Shown here: positions 37,448 through 46,830 of the stretch, piece by piece
Layout of the letters: each line of letters starts with the position of its first letter
Numbering within the stretch: position 1 is the first letter of the stretch
From: an uncultured Paracoccaceae bacterium
GTDB lineage: Bacteria > Pseudomonadota > Alphaproteobacteria > Rhodobacterales > Rhodobacteraceae
DNA length: 64,000 nucleotides
Reading direction: 5' to 3'
NCBI GenBank assembly: GCA_947492825.1
Contig: CANLNT010000002.1
Span: 62,001 to 126,000, forward strand
Made by a program: the position numbers and the translations under genes
Notes under the pieces: model-generated
What the model was told of the DNA's origin: nothing
The model's input: the letters and a program-made list of their open reading frames with translations, nothing else
Database searches by the model: none

Positions 37448-38434
37448 TCAGTCGAACGCGCCAGTCACGCGACCCAACAACATGAAGGCGCGGGATGTGC
37501 GGGTTTCGGACAAGGCGATTAGATCTTCGTCGCTCGCCTCTGGTTCAAAGGTCACCAGGGTCTTGTCGAACAAGCGCAGAAAATGGTGCGCCGCATCGCG
37601 GAAAATCGTGTCTTCGCGCATGCGGCCTGCTGTCAGTGCCAACGATGACCGGTCCCGAATGCCACCCAAGGACGCCATCGTGCGCCCGCGTTCGCCTTTG
37701 GCAAAGCGCCGCCAGATCTCTGGCCGGGCGCGGTCGGGGCGCAGATCATCCATGTAGATGCCATCCTGGCTCAGCAGGGTCAGCACGTCTTGGCTGGCCT
37801 GCACCAACTGCCGCGCCGTGCGATCCTTCAGCGCGCGCCGCAACGCGCCAAAGCCCTGCGTGTCCTGATCGTGGTCGGGAAAGTTCAGCGCGCGCACGAA
37901 ATCAATCCGGCTCAGCGGCGGGGTCAGATCTTCGGCACTGGTGCCCAGCGCAAGGGCGGGTTGATCTTCTGCCGGTTGCGGATGCAGCGGCACCGCCTTG
38001 GCCTTCTGCGCCTCGCGGTTCGAGGTAAAGGTCGCAAGCGCGGTTTCCGTCTTGCGCGCGGTCTGGGCAATCTCGTTCAGCTTCTTTTCAACCGTCGGCA
38101 CTGTGCTGCCACCTTGTGCACGATCCGCCACATAGGTCTGACGCAACCCATCAATGGCCGACTGCAAGCGATAGGATTCTTCCCGCATGATTCGGCTGGT
38201 GCGGGCGGCCACAGCGGCCACCCAGATCATTGCAACCGGCAGGAAAATCGCCATCAGGATCAGCACGATCCGCAGGCTGTCCGCACTTTCACCCTCGGCA
38301 GGCGCAGGCGGCAACAGCAGGAAAAACAACCCGACTGCCGCCATCCAGACAACGGACAGCACAATCGCCACCACCTCGGTCGAGCTGACGCCGGTATCGT
38401 TGACCAGAACGGGTTTGCGCGGGCCTTCGGCCAT
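37448..38434 (-). CDS. membrane protein of unknown function next to greA
   Basis: 328 residues. Two N-terminal membrane helices (VVAIVLSVVWMAAVGLFFLLL and IVLILMAIFLPVAMIWVAAVAA), then a coiled-coil segment around residues 85-140 and a soluble helical C-terminal domain (residues about 175-325) with FVRALNFPDHDQDTQGFGALRRAL and QASQDVLTLLSQDGIYMDDL. I do not know a named family; it looks like a conserved rhodobacterial protein. It starts 11 bases after greA, with AGAGG upstream. Confidence 0.8.
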   Translation of the reverse strand: MAEGPRKPVLVNDTGVSSTEVVAIVLSVVWMAAVGLFFLLLPPAPAEGESADSLRIVLILMAIFLPVAMIWVAAVAARTSRIMREESYRLQSAIDGLRQTYVADRAQGGSTVPTVEKKLNEIAQTARKTETALATFTSNREAQKAKAVPLHPQPAEDQPALALGTSAEDLTPPLSRIDFVRALNFPDHDQDTQGFGALRRALKDRTARQLVQASQDVLTLLSQDGIYMDDLRPDRARPEIWRRFAKGERGRTMASLGGIRDRSSLALTAGRMREDTIFRDAAHHFLRLFDKTLVTFEPEASDEDLIALSETRTSRAFMLLGRVTGAFD

Positions 38435-38445
38435 GCGTGCCTCTG

Positions 38446-38916
38446 CTATTGATACGTGACCTTGAGGATCTCGTAGGATTTTTCGCCACCGGGTGTGCGT
38501 ACTTCAACGCTGTCACCCTCTTCCTTGCCGATCATGGCGCGGGCGAGCGGGGATTTGATGTTCAGCAAGCCCTTTTCGATGTCGGCCTCGTACTCGCCCA
38601 CAATCTGAAAGGTTTTTTCCTCGTCGGTGTCTTCATCGACCAGTTCAATTGTCGCGCCAAACTTGACCGACCCTGACAACTTCTTGGGATCAATGACATC
38701 GGCCAGCGAAATTGCGCCCTCCAGCTCTTTCACGCGGCCTTCGATGAACGACTGCTTTTCCTTCGCAGAATGGTATTCTGCATTTTCGGACAAATCGCCA
38801 TGCTCGCGCGCTTCGGCAATCGCCCGGATAATCGCCGGGCGTTCCACCGTCTTGAGGTGCTTAAGCTCTTCATCCAGCTTGGCAAAGCCGGACTGCGTCA
38901 TCAGGATCTTTTCCAT
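38446..38916 (-). CDS. greA: transcription elongation factor GreA
   Basis: 156 residues, standard length. N-terminal coiled coil (residues about 1-75; [17 protein letters not shown] with the tip acidic residues) and C-terminal FKBP-like domain ([33 protein letters not shown]). It stimulates transcript cleavage by backtracked RNA polymerase. GAGGGGG precedes the ATG. It heads a ten-gene same-strand run. Confidence 0.97.
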   Translation of the reverse strand: MEKILMTQSGFAKLDEELKHLKTVERPAIIRAIAEAREHGDLSENAEYHSAKEKQSFIEGRVKELEGAISLADVIDPKKLSGSVKFGATIELVDEDTDEEKTFQIVGEYEADIEKGLLNIKSPLARAMIGKEEGDSVEVRTPGGEKSYEILKVTYQ

Positions 38917-38954
38917 GTCGTCACCCCCTCGGGTGTAAATCTATCAATCGAACG

Positions 38955-38985
38955 TTCATAGCTTATGTGGGCAAGTGAGTGTCAA
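38955..38985 (-). promoter_or_regulatory. candidate greA promoter
   Basis: On the minus strand a perfect TTGACA is followed after 19 bases by TATGAA, about 40 bases before the greA ATG. The spacer is longer than ideal. Confidence 0.4.
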
Positions 38986-39108
38986 GTGCAAGCCGCGCCA
39001 TCCCGTCGCGGTCAGGCGTTTTAACGTCGTGTCCTGATTGCCCAATTCGCAACCTTACGCTAACCCGGTGCGCAACAATGTTTCTTGATGAATCAAAGGA
39101 TCCGGGCC

Positions 39109-40761
39109 GTGGCTGATATTGAACGCGAAGCAATGGAATATGACGTGGTCATCGTGGGTGCGGGCCCCGCTGGCCTTTCGGCGGCGATCCGCCTCAAGCA
39201 ACTGGATGCCGACCTGAATGTGGTGGTGCTTGAAAAAGGGTCCGAGGTGGGCGCGCATATCCTGTCAGGCGCCGTGCTGGACCCCGTAGGCCTGAACAAG
39301 CTGATCCCTGACTGGAAAGCCAAGGGCGCGCCGCTGAACACCCCGGTCAATGCTGACAATTTCTACATGCTTGGCGAGGCGGGCGAAGTACGGATTCCCA
39401 ATTTTGTTATGCCGCCGCTGATGAACAACCACGGCAACTACATCGTGTCGATGGGCAACGTTTGCCGCTGGATGGCCGAACAAGCCGAAGAGCTGGGCGT
39501 CGAAATCTTCCCCGGCATGGCCTGTTCAGAGCTGGTCTACGGCGAGAACGGCGAAGTGAAGGGCGTCGTCGCTGGTGAATTCGGCAAAGAGGCGGACGGC
39601 AGCCAGGGTGCAAACTACGAACCCGGTATGGAACTGCACGGCAAATATGTCTTCCTTGGCGAAGGCGTGCGCGGGTCCTTGTCCAAACAAGTAATCGCCA
39701 AATACGATCTTGGCGCCAAATCCGATGTCCAGAAATATGGCATCGGGATGAAAGAAATCTGGGAAATCGACCCAGCCAAGCACAAAGAAGGCACCGTGAC
39801 CCACACGATGGGCTGGCCCCTGGGCGGCAACGCAGGGGGTGGGTCCTTTATCTATCACCTTGAAAACAATCAGGTCTATGTCGGCTTTGTCGTCCATCTG
39901 AACTACAAAAACCCACATCTGTTCCCCTACATGGAATTCCAGCGATTTAAGCATCACCCGATGGTCGCTGACCTGCTGGAAGGCGGCAAGCGCGTGGCTT
40001 ACGGCGCGCGTGCCATTTCCGAAGGCGGCTATCAGTCGATGCCGCAACTTGAATTCCCGGGCGGCGCGCTTTTGGGTTGTGCAGCAGGCATGGTCAACGT
40101 GCCGCGGATCAAGGGCAACCACAACGCCATGCTGTCCGGCATTGCCGCGGCAGAGGCGGCTGTGACCGCTATGACAGAGGGACGCGGCGGCGATCTTTTG
40201 GATGGCTACGACCGGGCCGTGCGCTACGGCGAGATTGGCGACGATCTCAAGAAAGTGCGCAACGTCAAGCCGCTGTGGTCGAACAAGGGCCTGCTGGCTT
40301 CGCTCGCCGTCGGTGGCTTTGATATGTGGTGCAACACGATCCTGGGCACGTCGCTGTTGGGCACGCTCAAGCACGGCAAATCCGACGCGGATGCCACCGA
40401 AAAGGCCAGCAAGCACAAGGTCATCGACTACCCCAAGCCCGATGGCAAATTGTCGTTCGACCGCCTGACAAATGTGGCCTTCAGCTTTACCAACCACGAA
40501 GAGAGCCAGCCCGCGCATTTGCACCTGACCGATACCGCGATCCCGGTGAACGTCAATCTGGCCGAATACGCCGGCCCCTCGGCCCGCTATTGTCCAGCAG
40601 GCGTCTACGAATTCGTCGAGGAAGAGGGCAAAGACACCCGGTTCCAGATCAACTTCCAGAACTGCGTGCACTGCAAGACCTGCGACATCAAGGACCCCAG
40701 CCAGAACATCACCTGGACCGTCCCACAGGGCGGCGACGGACCGAACTACCCGAATATGTGA
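39109..40761 (+). CDS. electron-transfer flavoprotein-ubiquinone oxidoreductase
   Basis: 550 residues. FAD-binding [19 protein letters not shown] at the start, the ubiquinone-binding/membrane-patch region near GWPLGGNAGGGSF...HLYFVGFVVHL-like sequence, and a C-terminal 4Fe-4S cluster (CP...NCVHCKTCDIKDP). It passes electrons from acyl-CoA and dimethylglycine-type dehydrogenases via ETF to quinone at the inner membrane. Start chosen at GTG 39109 (AAAGGA eight bases before), which gives the family N-terminus; the ATG at 39088 lacks a site. Confidence 0.94.
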   Translation: MADIEREAMEYDVVIVGAGPAGLSAAIRLKQLDADLNVVVLEKGSEVGAHILSGAVLDPVGLNKLIPDWKAKGAPLNTPVNADNFYMLGEAGEVRIPNFVMPPLMNNHGNYIVSMGNVCRWMAEQAEELGVEIFPGMACSELVYGENGEVKGVVAGEFGKEADGSQGANYEPGMELHGKYVFLGEGVRGSLSKQVIAKYDLGAKSDVQKYGIGMKEIWEIDPAKHKEGTVTHTMGWPLGGNAGGGSFIYHLENNQVYVGFVVHLNYKNPHLFPYMEFQRFKHHPMVADLLEGGKRVAYGARAISEGGYQSMPQLEFPGGALLGCAAGMVNVPRIKGNHNAMLSGIAAAEAAVTAMTEGRGGDLLDGYDRAVRYGEIGDDLKKVRNVKPLWSNKGLLASLAVGGFDMWCNTILGTSLLGTLKHGKSDADATEKASKHKVIDYPKPDGKLSFDRLTNVAFSFTNHEESQPAHLHLTDTAIPVNVNLAEYAGPSARYCPAGVYEFVEEEGKDTRFQINFQNCVHCKTCDIKDPSQNITWTVPQGGDGPNYPNM

Positions 40762-40776
40762 CCCATCAGCAAAAGA

Positions 40777-40791
40777 CGGCCCCAGTGGCCG
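40777..40791 (+). terminator. weak terminator-like hairpin after the ETF-QO gene
   Basis: CGGCC-CCAGT-GGCCG gives a 5-bp stem followed by CCCTTCATCATTT, 16 bases after the stop. Short stem and no clean T run. Confidence 0.35.
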
Positions 40792-40902
40792 CCCTTCATC
40801 ATTTGGTCGCAATATTTCGCCACTGTGACGTCCTGTCATTTGCGCCTGCGCGCGCGACCTCATAGGGTCGCCTCTGGGGCAGTTTTTGAAGGAGCGTTTC
40901 GC

Positions 40903-42594
40903 GTGTTCAAACCAATTGTGCGCAGTTTTTTGCTGTCAGGGATTTTGTGCGGCGTATCGCCCGCCTGGGCAGAGGTTGATGCAGGGGCCTATCTGGCCGC
41001 CCGGCAAGCCGCCGTTTCCAGCGATTTCGCCGAAGGCGCGCAATATTATACCAAGGCTTTGATCAGCGATCCCAGCAATCCTTTGCTGTTAGAAAGCGCT
41101 GTGACCTCTTTTGTCGCGCTGGGTCAGGTGGACCGGGCGGCTCCTGTGGCACAAGTGTTGGTGGATCTTGGCATCGAAAGTCAGACCGCCAATCTGGTGC
41201 TCGTCGCAAAGGCGGCCAAGTCTGGCGACTGGATGGCGATCTTTGACAACCTTGAAACCGGGCGCAGCGTGTCGCCGCTGGTCGATGGCCTCGCACAAGC
41301 CTGGGCGGCAGTCGGGCTGGGCAAGATGACCCAAGCCATCGCCAGCTTTGACGAGGTGATCGAAACCGAAGGCATGCGGTCCTACGGCCTTTATCACAAG
41401 GCGCTGGCCCTTGCCTCTGTCGGTGACTTTGAGGGTGCCGATGCGATCTTTGGCGCGCCGGGTCAGGCCCCGCTGACCGCCCGTGCGGCCATCGCCCACG
41501 CACAGGTACTCAGCCAGCTGGACCGCAACGCAGATGCGCTGGATATGCTCGATTCCGCCTTTGGACAAAGCTTTGACCCCGGCTTAGCCCTGCTGCGGGA
41601 ACGCCTGACATCGGGCGAGGCTGTACCGTTTACAATTGTGGCCGGCCCCACTGAAGGCTTTGGCGAGGTCATTCACATGATCGCGGGTCTGCTGCGTGGC
41701 GAAGCGCAGGAAACCTACACCATACAATACACACGCATTGCGGAATACCTCGACCCGACCAACACCGATGCCATCATGCTGAGTGCAGCATTGCTGCAAA
41801 CAATGGATCAGTACGAACTGGCCAGCGAAACGCTGGCGCGCGTGCCGCAATCCTCGCCTTCTTTCCCCAACGCGGAAATGGCCCGCATTGATGCGCTGCG
41901 CCGTCTGGACCGTCCGGACGCCGCGATAGAGGTGGCAGAGGCGCTGGCCCGCACCAACGCAGCGCTGCCATTTGTGCACTCCAAACTGGGCGATGTGTTC
42001 CGCGAACAGGAACGTTATTCCGACGCGCACGAAGCCTATAGCGCGGCCCTTGATCTCTATGGCCCCGAAGATCCAAACCGCTGGTTGGTGCTCTATGCGC
42101 GGGCCATAACATCCCACGCTCAGGACGATTGGCCCCCGGCAGAGGCTGACTTTCGTGCCGCCCTCGCCCTGCGCCCTGACCAGCCGCAGGTTCTGAATTA
42201 CCTTGGCTATTCGCTGGTAGAACGCGGCGAAAAGCTGGACGAGGCGCTGGAGATGATCGAAACCGCCGTGGCCGCGCGGCCAGATAACGGGGCCATCGTC
42301 GACAGCCTGGGTTGGGTGCTGTTCCAGTTGGGCCGCTATGAAGAAGCCGTGGTACATATGGAACGTGCTGCCGCGCTCGAAGCGGTCGATCCGATCGTGA
42401 ACGACCATCTGGGTGACGTTTATTGGGCCGTCGGGCGCAAGATCGAGGCCGCGTTCCAATGGAACCGCGCCCTGTCCTTTGACCCCGATGAAGAACTGGC
42501 CACCCGCATCCGTGCCAAGCTCGAACAGGGGCTTGATGCCGTGCTGGCCGCCGAAGGGGCAGAACCGATGACCGTGGCAAACGATGATCCTTAG
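40903..42594 (+). CDS. exported TPR-repeat protein
   Basis: 563 residues from a GTG with AAGGAG eight bases upstream. Signal peptide MFKPIVRSFLLSGILCGVSPAWA. The rest is a helical solenoid of about ten TPR units, best seen in residues 380-540 (LGDVFREQERYSDAHEAYSAALDL; LGYSLVERGEKLDEALEMIETAVAARPDN; LGWVLFQLGRYEEAVVHMERAAALE). A periplasmic scaffold, often found next to ispE in rhodobacteria. It overlaps ispE by 11 bases. Confidence 0.88.
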   Translation: MFKPIVRSFLLSGILCGVSPAWAEVDAGAYLAARQAAVSSDFAEGAQYYTKALISDPSNPLLLESAVTSFVALGQVDRAAPVAQVLVDLGIESQTANLVLVAKAAKSGDWMAIFDNLETGRSVSPLVDGLAQAWAAVGLGKMTQAIASFDEVIETEGMRSYGLYHKALALASVGDFEGADAIFGAPGQAPLTARAAIAHAQVLSQLDRNADALDMLDSAFGQSFDPGLALLRERLTSGEAVPFTIVAGPTEGFGEVIHMIAGLLRGEAQETYTIQYTRIAEYLDPTNTDAIMLSAALLQTMDQYELASETLARVPQSSPSFPNAEMARIDALRRLDRPDAAIEVAEALARTNAALPFVHSKLGDVFREQERYSDAHEAYSAALDLYGPEDPNRWLVLYARAITSHAQDDWPPAEADFRAALALRPDQPQVLNYLGYSLVERGEKLDEALEMIETAVAARPDNGAIVDSLGWVLFQLGRYEEAVVHMERAAALEAVDPIVNDHLGDVYWAVGRKIEAAFQWNRALSFDPDEELATRIRAKLEQGLDAVLAAEGAEPMTVANDDP

Positions 42595-43438
42595 GGCCCC
42601 GGCCCCTGCGAAAGTCAACCTGACGCTGCATGTCACCGGCCAGCGTGACGATGGCTACCATTTGTTGGACAGTTTGGTGGTCTTTGCCGATGTCGCGGAT
42701 CAGATCGCCGTCACCGCTGCACCTGATCTGCGGATCACCGTCAGCGGTCCGTTCTCGGACGGGGTGCCGACCGATCACACCAATCTGGTGATCCGCGCAG
42801 CAGAGCTGCTGCGGAATGCGTGCGGCATCACCCAAGGCGCCGCCATCACCCTTGAAAAACATCTGCCCAATGCCGCCGGGATCGGTGGCGGGTCCTCAGA
42901 CGCAGCCACCGCCCTTGGGCTGCTGGCAAAGCTGTGGAATGTCGCACCCTTGCCACCAAACGCGTCAGAGGTGCTGGCGCTCGGGGCGGATTTGCCGGTT
43001 TGCATGGCGGGCCCCACCGCCCAGCACATGACCGGGATCGGGGAAACACTGACGCCGGTGCCCGACCTGCCCGACTGTGCGGTCGTGCTGGTCAACCCGC
43101 GTGTAAAGGTGCCGACGCAGGGCATCTTTCGCGGACTATCCAGCCGCAGTAATCCGGCGATGACACCGATCCCGCGCGCAGGCGATTTTGACGGCTTTGC
43201 CCATTGGCTAGAGCAGCAGCGCAATGATCTGCTGCCGCCCGCCCGCGCGCTGACGCCAGAAATTGACGCGACATTGGCCAAGCTGACAGCAATGCCCAAG
43301 GTCCGCATCGCGGGCATGTCGGGGTCCGGAGCAACGTGCTTTGGATTGGTGCGCAACATGGCCGATGCACGCCACGTCGCCCGCGCAATTCAGGTCAGCG
43401 AAATGGGATGGTGGGTGGCACCCGCCCTTATTCTTTAG
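42584..43438 (+). CDS. ispE: 4-(cytidine 5'-diphospho)-2-C-methyl-D-erythritol kinase
   Basis: 284 residues; GHMP kinase in the MEP isoprenoid pathway. APAKVNLTLHVTGQRDDGYHLLDSLVVF at the start, ATP loop LPNAAGIGGGSSDAATAL near residue 92, ALGADLPVCMAGP, and the C-terminal GMSGSGATCFGL. The ATG lies inside the TPR gene with no evident ribosome site, implying coupling. It converges with the polyprenyl synthase gene, another isoprenoid step. Confidence 0.95.
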   Translation: MILRAPAPAKVNLTLHVTGQRDDGYHLLDSLVVFADVADQIAVTAAPDLRITVSGPFSDGVPTDHTNLVIRAAELLRNACGITQGAAITLEKHLPNAAGIGGGSSDAATALGLLAKLWNVAPLPPNASEVLALGADLPVCMAGPTAQHMTGIGETLTPVPDLPDCAVVLVNPRVKVPTQGIFRGLSSRSNPAMTPIPRAGDFDGFAHWLEQQRNDLLPPARALTPEIDATLAKLTAMPKVRIAGMSGSGATCFGLVRNMADARHVARAIQVSEMGWWVAPALIL

Positions 43439-44433
43439 ACGATCCGCGCCACCACGTAATCTGCCAGATCGACCAGCATGTCCTTGATCGGATGGGCCGG
43501 AACCGGGTCAAGTGCGGCTTTGGCGCGCGCGGCCCAAGCCACGGCATCTGCGCGCGTCGTTTCCATCGTGCCGTGTTTGGCGATCAGGCCCAGCGCCGTG
43601 TCGAGGTCTTCTTCGTCCTGGCGGCCTTTTTCGATCGTGCGCTCCCAGAACGCGCGTTCGTCGGCGTCTGCCGCAGCCACAGCGCGGATCACCGGCAAGG
43701 TAAGCTTACGCTCGCGGAAATCATCGCCAACGTCCTTGCCGGTGGCATCCGTACCGCCATAGTCCAACAGGTCATCGACGATCTGAAATGCAATGCCAAG
43801 CGCGTCGCCGTAATCATAAAGCGCCTGCACCAGTGCGTCGTCACGCCCGGCAATCACGCCACCCACTTCCATCGCCGCTGAGAAGAGCGCCGCTGTCTTG
43901 CCGCGTACGACTTTCAGATAAATCTCTTCGGTGGTTGCCAGATTGGCCGCTGCCGTCAGCTGTAAAACCTCGCCTTCGGCAATTGTCGCCGCTGCATTGG
44001 CCAGAATGTCGAGGACTCGCATGGACCCGGTTTCGACCATCAACTGGAACGACCGCGCAAACAGGTAATCACCGACCAGCACGCTGCTGGTGTTGTCCCA
44101 GAGCAGGTTCGCCGTTGGTCGCCCGCGCCGCTGTTTGCTTTCGTCAACGACATCGTCATGCAGCAAGGTCGCGGTGTGAATAAACTCCACCGTGGACGCC
44201 AGATGCACATGATAGGGCCCGTCATAGCCGCACATCCGCGCGGCGGCGAGCGTCAGCATGGGTCGCAGCCGTTTCCCGCCTGCCTCGACCAGATGCGCCG
44301 TTACCTGGGGGATGCGCGGGGCGTTTTCAGACGCCATGCGTGCGCGGATCATCTCGTTCACCGCCGCCATGTCTTCGGCCAAGGCTGCGGCCAATTGCTC
44401 ATGCGGTTTTGTAGTAGCGTGATCTAGGCCCAT
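43435..44433 (-). CDS. polyprenyl diphosphate synthase (octa/decaprenyl type)
   Basis: 332 residues. Both aspartate-rich motifs are present: LLHDDVVDESKQRRGRP (near 91-107) and FQIVDDLLDYGG (near 217-228). GKRLRPML and KTAALFSAA are further family marks. It makes the side chain of ubiquinone (decaprenyl in most alphaproteobacteria); chain length is set by residues before the first motif and was not determined. Ends overlap with ispE. Confidence 0.93.
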   Translation of the reverse strand: MGLDHATTKPHEQLAAALAEDMAAVNEMIRARMASENAPRIPQVTAHLVEAGGKRLRPMLTLAAARMCGYDGPYHVHLASTVEFIHTATLLHDDVVDESKQRRGRPTANLLWDNTSSVLVGDYLFARSFQLMVETGSMRVLDILANAAATIAEGEVLQLTAAANLATTEEIYLKVVRGKTAALFSAAMEVGGVIAGRDDALVQALYDYGDALGIAFQIVDDLLDYGGTDATGKDVGDDFRERKLTLPVIRAVAAADADERAFWERTIEKGRQDEEDLDTALGLIAKHGTMETTRADAVAWAARAKAALDPVPAHPIKDMLVDLADYVVARIV

Positions 44434-44490
44434 AGGGTGCTATCCGTCAGGTGAATGGACAAAAACGCACGCGCGTCTTACGTCATGAAC

Positions 44491-44709
44491 ATGAAAGAGC
44501 TTCTGCGCACCAATGACCCGACCATCATCGCTTTTGCAACCGCCCTGTTGCGATCCGAGGATATACCCGTGTTTGAGTTTGACGTAAATATGAGCGTCCT
44601 CGAAGGCAGCATAGGCATAATGCCGCGTCGGCTAATGGTGGCGGATCGTGATTTGTTTATTGCAGAGGCCGTGATGCGCGACGCGCAGATTGATCTGGGC
44701 CGTGACTGA
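44491..44709 (+). CDS. DUF2007 small protein
   Basis: 72 residues from the ATG at 44491, where the family opening MKELLRTNDPTIIAFATALL begins; ATG codons at 44455 and 44485 are alternatives. The core FEFDVNMSVLEGSIGIMPRRLMV is characteristic. These are small ferredoxin-like signal/regulatory proteins of unknown role. It overlaps trmN6 by eight bases and is divergent from the polyprenyl synthase gene. Confidence 0.87.
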   Translation: MKELLRTNDPTIIAFATALLRSEDIPVFEFDVNMSVLEGSIGIMPRRLMVADRDLFIAEAVMRDAQIDLGRD

Positions 44710-45454
44710 CCTGACCCATGATGCCTTTCTTGGGGGAAAGGTGCATCTGTGGCAGCCGCGCAAAGGCTATCGCGCGGGCGTGGACCCGGTGCTTTTGGCT
44801 GCAGCCGTGCCTGCCCGTTCTGGTGACACCGTGATGGACCTTGGCTGTGGCGCAGGTGCTGCGGGCCTTTGTTTGGCGGCCCGTGTCGTTGGGGTCACGG
44901 TCACCGGGGTCGAGGTGCAAGAAGACTATGCGGCACTTGCCCGCCTCAACGCCGCTGAGAGCGGCTTGCCTCTGACGGTGTTGCAGGCTGACTTGCGCAC
45001 CCTGCCCGAACCTATTCGGCACCAGCAATTCACACATGTGATGATGAACCCGCCCTACTTTGCGCGGAAGGACGGGACTGCCGCTAAAGACCCCGGGCGC
45101 GATCTGGCCTTTGGTGGCGACACACTTTTGGCGGATTGGCTGGACGTCGGCATCAGACGTCTGGCCCCCAAGGGGCATCTGACCCTGATCCAGCGCATGG
45201 AACGCCTGCCAGAGGTGCTGCGCGCGCTTGATGGGCGGTTGGGCAGCGTGGTGCTGCGCCCGATCGCGGGCCGTGCAGGCAAACCGCCGGGGCGTTTTCT
45301 GCTGCGCGCGATCCATTCCGGGCGCGCGCCTTTTGTCATGGCCCCACCGTTGATTATGCATGACGGTGCCGCCCATGACGGCGACAGGGAAAGTTATTCC
45401 GCGCAGATCAGTCAGGTTTTGCGCGGTGGCGCGAAATTGGACATTGCTCTTTAA
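44702..45454 (+). CDS. tRNA1(Val) (adenine(37)-N6)-methyltransferase-like protein
   Basis: 250 residues from a GTG overlapping the DUF2007 gene. SAM-binding VMDLGCGAGAAGLCLAAR near residue 47 and the adenine-N6 signature MMNPPYF near residue 115. It fits the TrmN6/YfiC family (COG4123), which methylates A37 of tRNA1Val in E. coli; the target here is inferred. An alternative ATG at 44690 is possible but gives a non-family N-terminus. Confidence 0.88.
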   Translation: MTDLTHDAFLGGKVHLWQPRKGYRAGVDPVLLAAAVPARSGDTVMDLGCGAGAAGLCLAARVVGVTVTGVEVQEDYAALARLNAAESGLPLTVLQADLRTLPEPIRHQQFTHVMMNPPYFARKDGTAAKDPGRDLAFGGDTLLADWLDVGIRRLAPKGHLTLIQRMERLPEVLRALDGRLGSVVLRPIAGRAGKPPGRFLLRAIHSGRAPFVMAPPLIMHDGAAHDGDRESYSAQISQVLRGGAKLDIAL

Positions 45455-45572
45455 CTTTTCAGCAAGAATTGCACAGCAATCTGGACCTGCTTCGGATCGC
45501 TGCACCGCCGCGTGACAAACATGCGGCAGTGTGGTGAGATGAAGTATCGCAATCTTTCACAGGAGGACGACC

Positions 45573-45740
45573 ATGAGCTTGAGTTCGCATTTGCAGGAAC
45601 TGAAGAAGAAACACCAAAATCTGTCAGATTCGGTAGAGGCGCTGCAGCGCTCGCCTGCCACCGATGACCTTGAAATTGCGCGACTGAAAAAGCAAAAGCT
45701 CGTTCTGAAAGAAGAAATCTCGCGGCTCTCAGCCCACTAG
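45573..45740 (+). CDS. YdcH/DUF465 family microprotein
   Basis: 55 residues: MSLSSHLQELKKKHQNLSDSV start, central LQRSPATDD loop and helical IARLKKQKLVLKEEISRL end, the two-helix coiled-coil pattern of DUF465/YdcH proteins. A strong AGGAGG site lies six bases before the ATG. Function unknown; usually abundant small cytoplasmic proteins. It stands alone, 118 bases after trmN6-like and converging on a LysR gene. Confidence 0.88.
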   Translation: MSLSSHLQELKKKHQNLSDSVEALQRSPATDDLEIARLKKQKLVLKEEISRLSAH

Positions 45741-45748
45741 ATGCTTCT

Positions 45749-45773
45749 GGCGTTGGCGGGATCCGCCAGCGCC
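45749..45773. terminator. hairpin between convergent genes
   Basis: An 11-bp stem (GGCGTTGGCGG / CCGCCAGCGCC, one G-T pair) with a three-base loop exactly fills the gap between the YdcH-like and LysR stops. No T run on either side, so termination may be weak or factor-dependent. Confidence 0.5.
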
Positions 45774-46721
45774 CTACCCCGGTTCGATGTCACGCGACTG
45801 GACAAACCGCCGACCTTCCTCAAATTTCAATGATGTTTGGATTTCTTCCAGCACCCATGCCTCGAACGCGGCAACCTGCGGACGCGTTTCCGAACCCTTG
45901 GGGCAGATGAACCGAAATTGCGCGTCGGCCACCAGCCCCAGCGCGAACGGCGCGACCAATCGGCCAGCCTCCAGCGCGCGGGTCGCAAGCGAAACGCGGC
46001 CCAACACGACCCCGACACCTGAAATCGCGGCATCCAATGCGTGGTCTGCCTGCGAAAAGCGGGGGCCATGCGTGGCATCGAACGCGATCTCGCTCGCCCG
46101 CAGCCATGCCGGCCAATCTGTGGGGTGTTTGAAAAAGGCAATTGAATCGTCGTGAATCAGAACCGCTTGGCGCAGATCATCTGGGGTCTTGATGGTCTGC
46201 GCCAACTCAGGCGTCATCATCGGGGTCATCCATTCCCGGATCAGCGGGCGGGCATAGACATCCTTGTCGTGCCCGAGGCTAAACCGGATCGCCACATCAA
46301 CTTCGTCCCGGTCAAAGTCAATGATCCGCAAGCTGGCCAGAAACCGCAGCTCGATCTCGGGGTGGGCTTGCGCAAAAGAATACATGCGCGGCGCCAACCA
46401 CTTTGATGTAAAGGCCGGGCCCGCCGTCACGGTCAGCACACCCGTGTCCGTCATCCGACGCGTGTTGCGCCAGGCTGCCGTCATCGTGCCGAAAGCGTCG
46501 GCCACACCAGGGGCCAGCGCGCGACCTGCCGGTGTCAACTCCACCGCGCGGTTCAGCCGCCGGAACAGGGGCTGCCCTAAGGCCGTTTCAAGTGATTTGA
46601 TCTGATAGGACAGCGCCGCCGGTGTGACGAACAATTCCTCTGCCGCTTTAGCGAAGGACATATGGCGCGCGGCGGCGTCAAAGGCGCGCAATGCGGTCAG
46701 CGGGGGCAGGCGGTCAGACAT
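45774..46721 (-). CDS. LysR-family regulator, GcvA-like
   Basis: 315 residues. The N-terminal LPPLTALRAFDAAARHMSFAKAAEELFVTPAALSYQIKSLE is the GcvA-subgroup helix-turn-helix; the effector domain includes GVLTVTAGPAFTSKWLAPRM. GcvA regulates glycine cleavage in E. coli, but in roseobacters this subgroup has many paralogues with other targets. A perfect palindrome lies four bases upstream of the ATG, and the 36-residue gene diverges from it. Confidence 0.91.
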   Translation of the reverse strand: MSDRLPPLTALRAFDAAARHMSFAKAAEELFVTPAALSYQIKSLETALGQPLFRRLNRAVELTPAGRALAPGVADAFGTMTAAWRNTRRMTDTGVLTVTAGPAFTSKWLAPRMYSFAQAHPEIELRFLASLRIIDFDRDEVDVAIRFSLGHDKDVYARPLIREWMTPMMTPELAQTIKTPDDLRQAVLIHDDSIAFFKHPTDWPAWLRASEIAFDATHGPRFSQADHALDAAISGVGVVLGRVSLATRALEAGRLVAPFALGLVADAQFRFICPKGSETRPQVAAFEAWVLEEIQTSLKFEEGRRFVQSRDIEPG

Positions 46722-46724
46722 CTT

Positions 46725-46745
46725 CAGTTAAATACAGCTTAACTG
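46725..46745. promoter_or_regulatory. palindromic operator (LysR-type or CtrA-type)
   Basis: CAGTTAA-N7-TTAACTG, a perfect inverted repeat. It fits a LysR-regulator box and equally the alphaproteobacterial CtrA site TTAA-N7-TTAA. It lies four bases upstream of the GcvA-like start and 86 bases before the divergent microprotein start. Confidence 0.65.
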
Positions 46746-46830
46746 ATCCAATAGAAAGACTCGTTTGTCGTGCAGCGTGTCAATGCGCATATTGGGATCA
46801 ACACAACGACGCCCCGAAAGGAATTGAACC

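Noticed and set aside
39526-40863. 445-codon frame opposite the ETF-QO gene
   Set aside because: Antisense shadow; ETF-QO is unambiguous.
41584-42636. 350-codon frame opposite the TPR protein
   Set aside because: Antisense shadow; the TPR repeats are clear on the plus strand.
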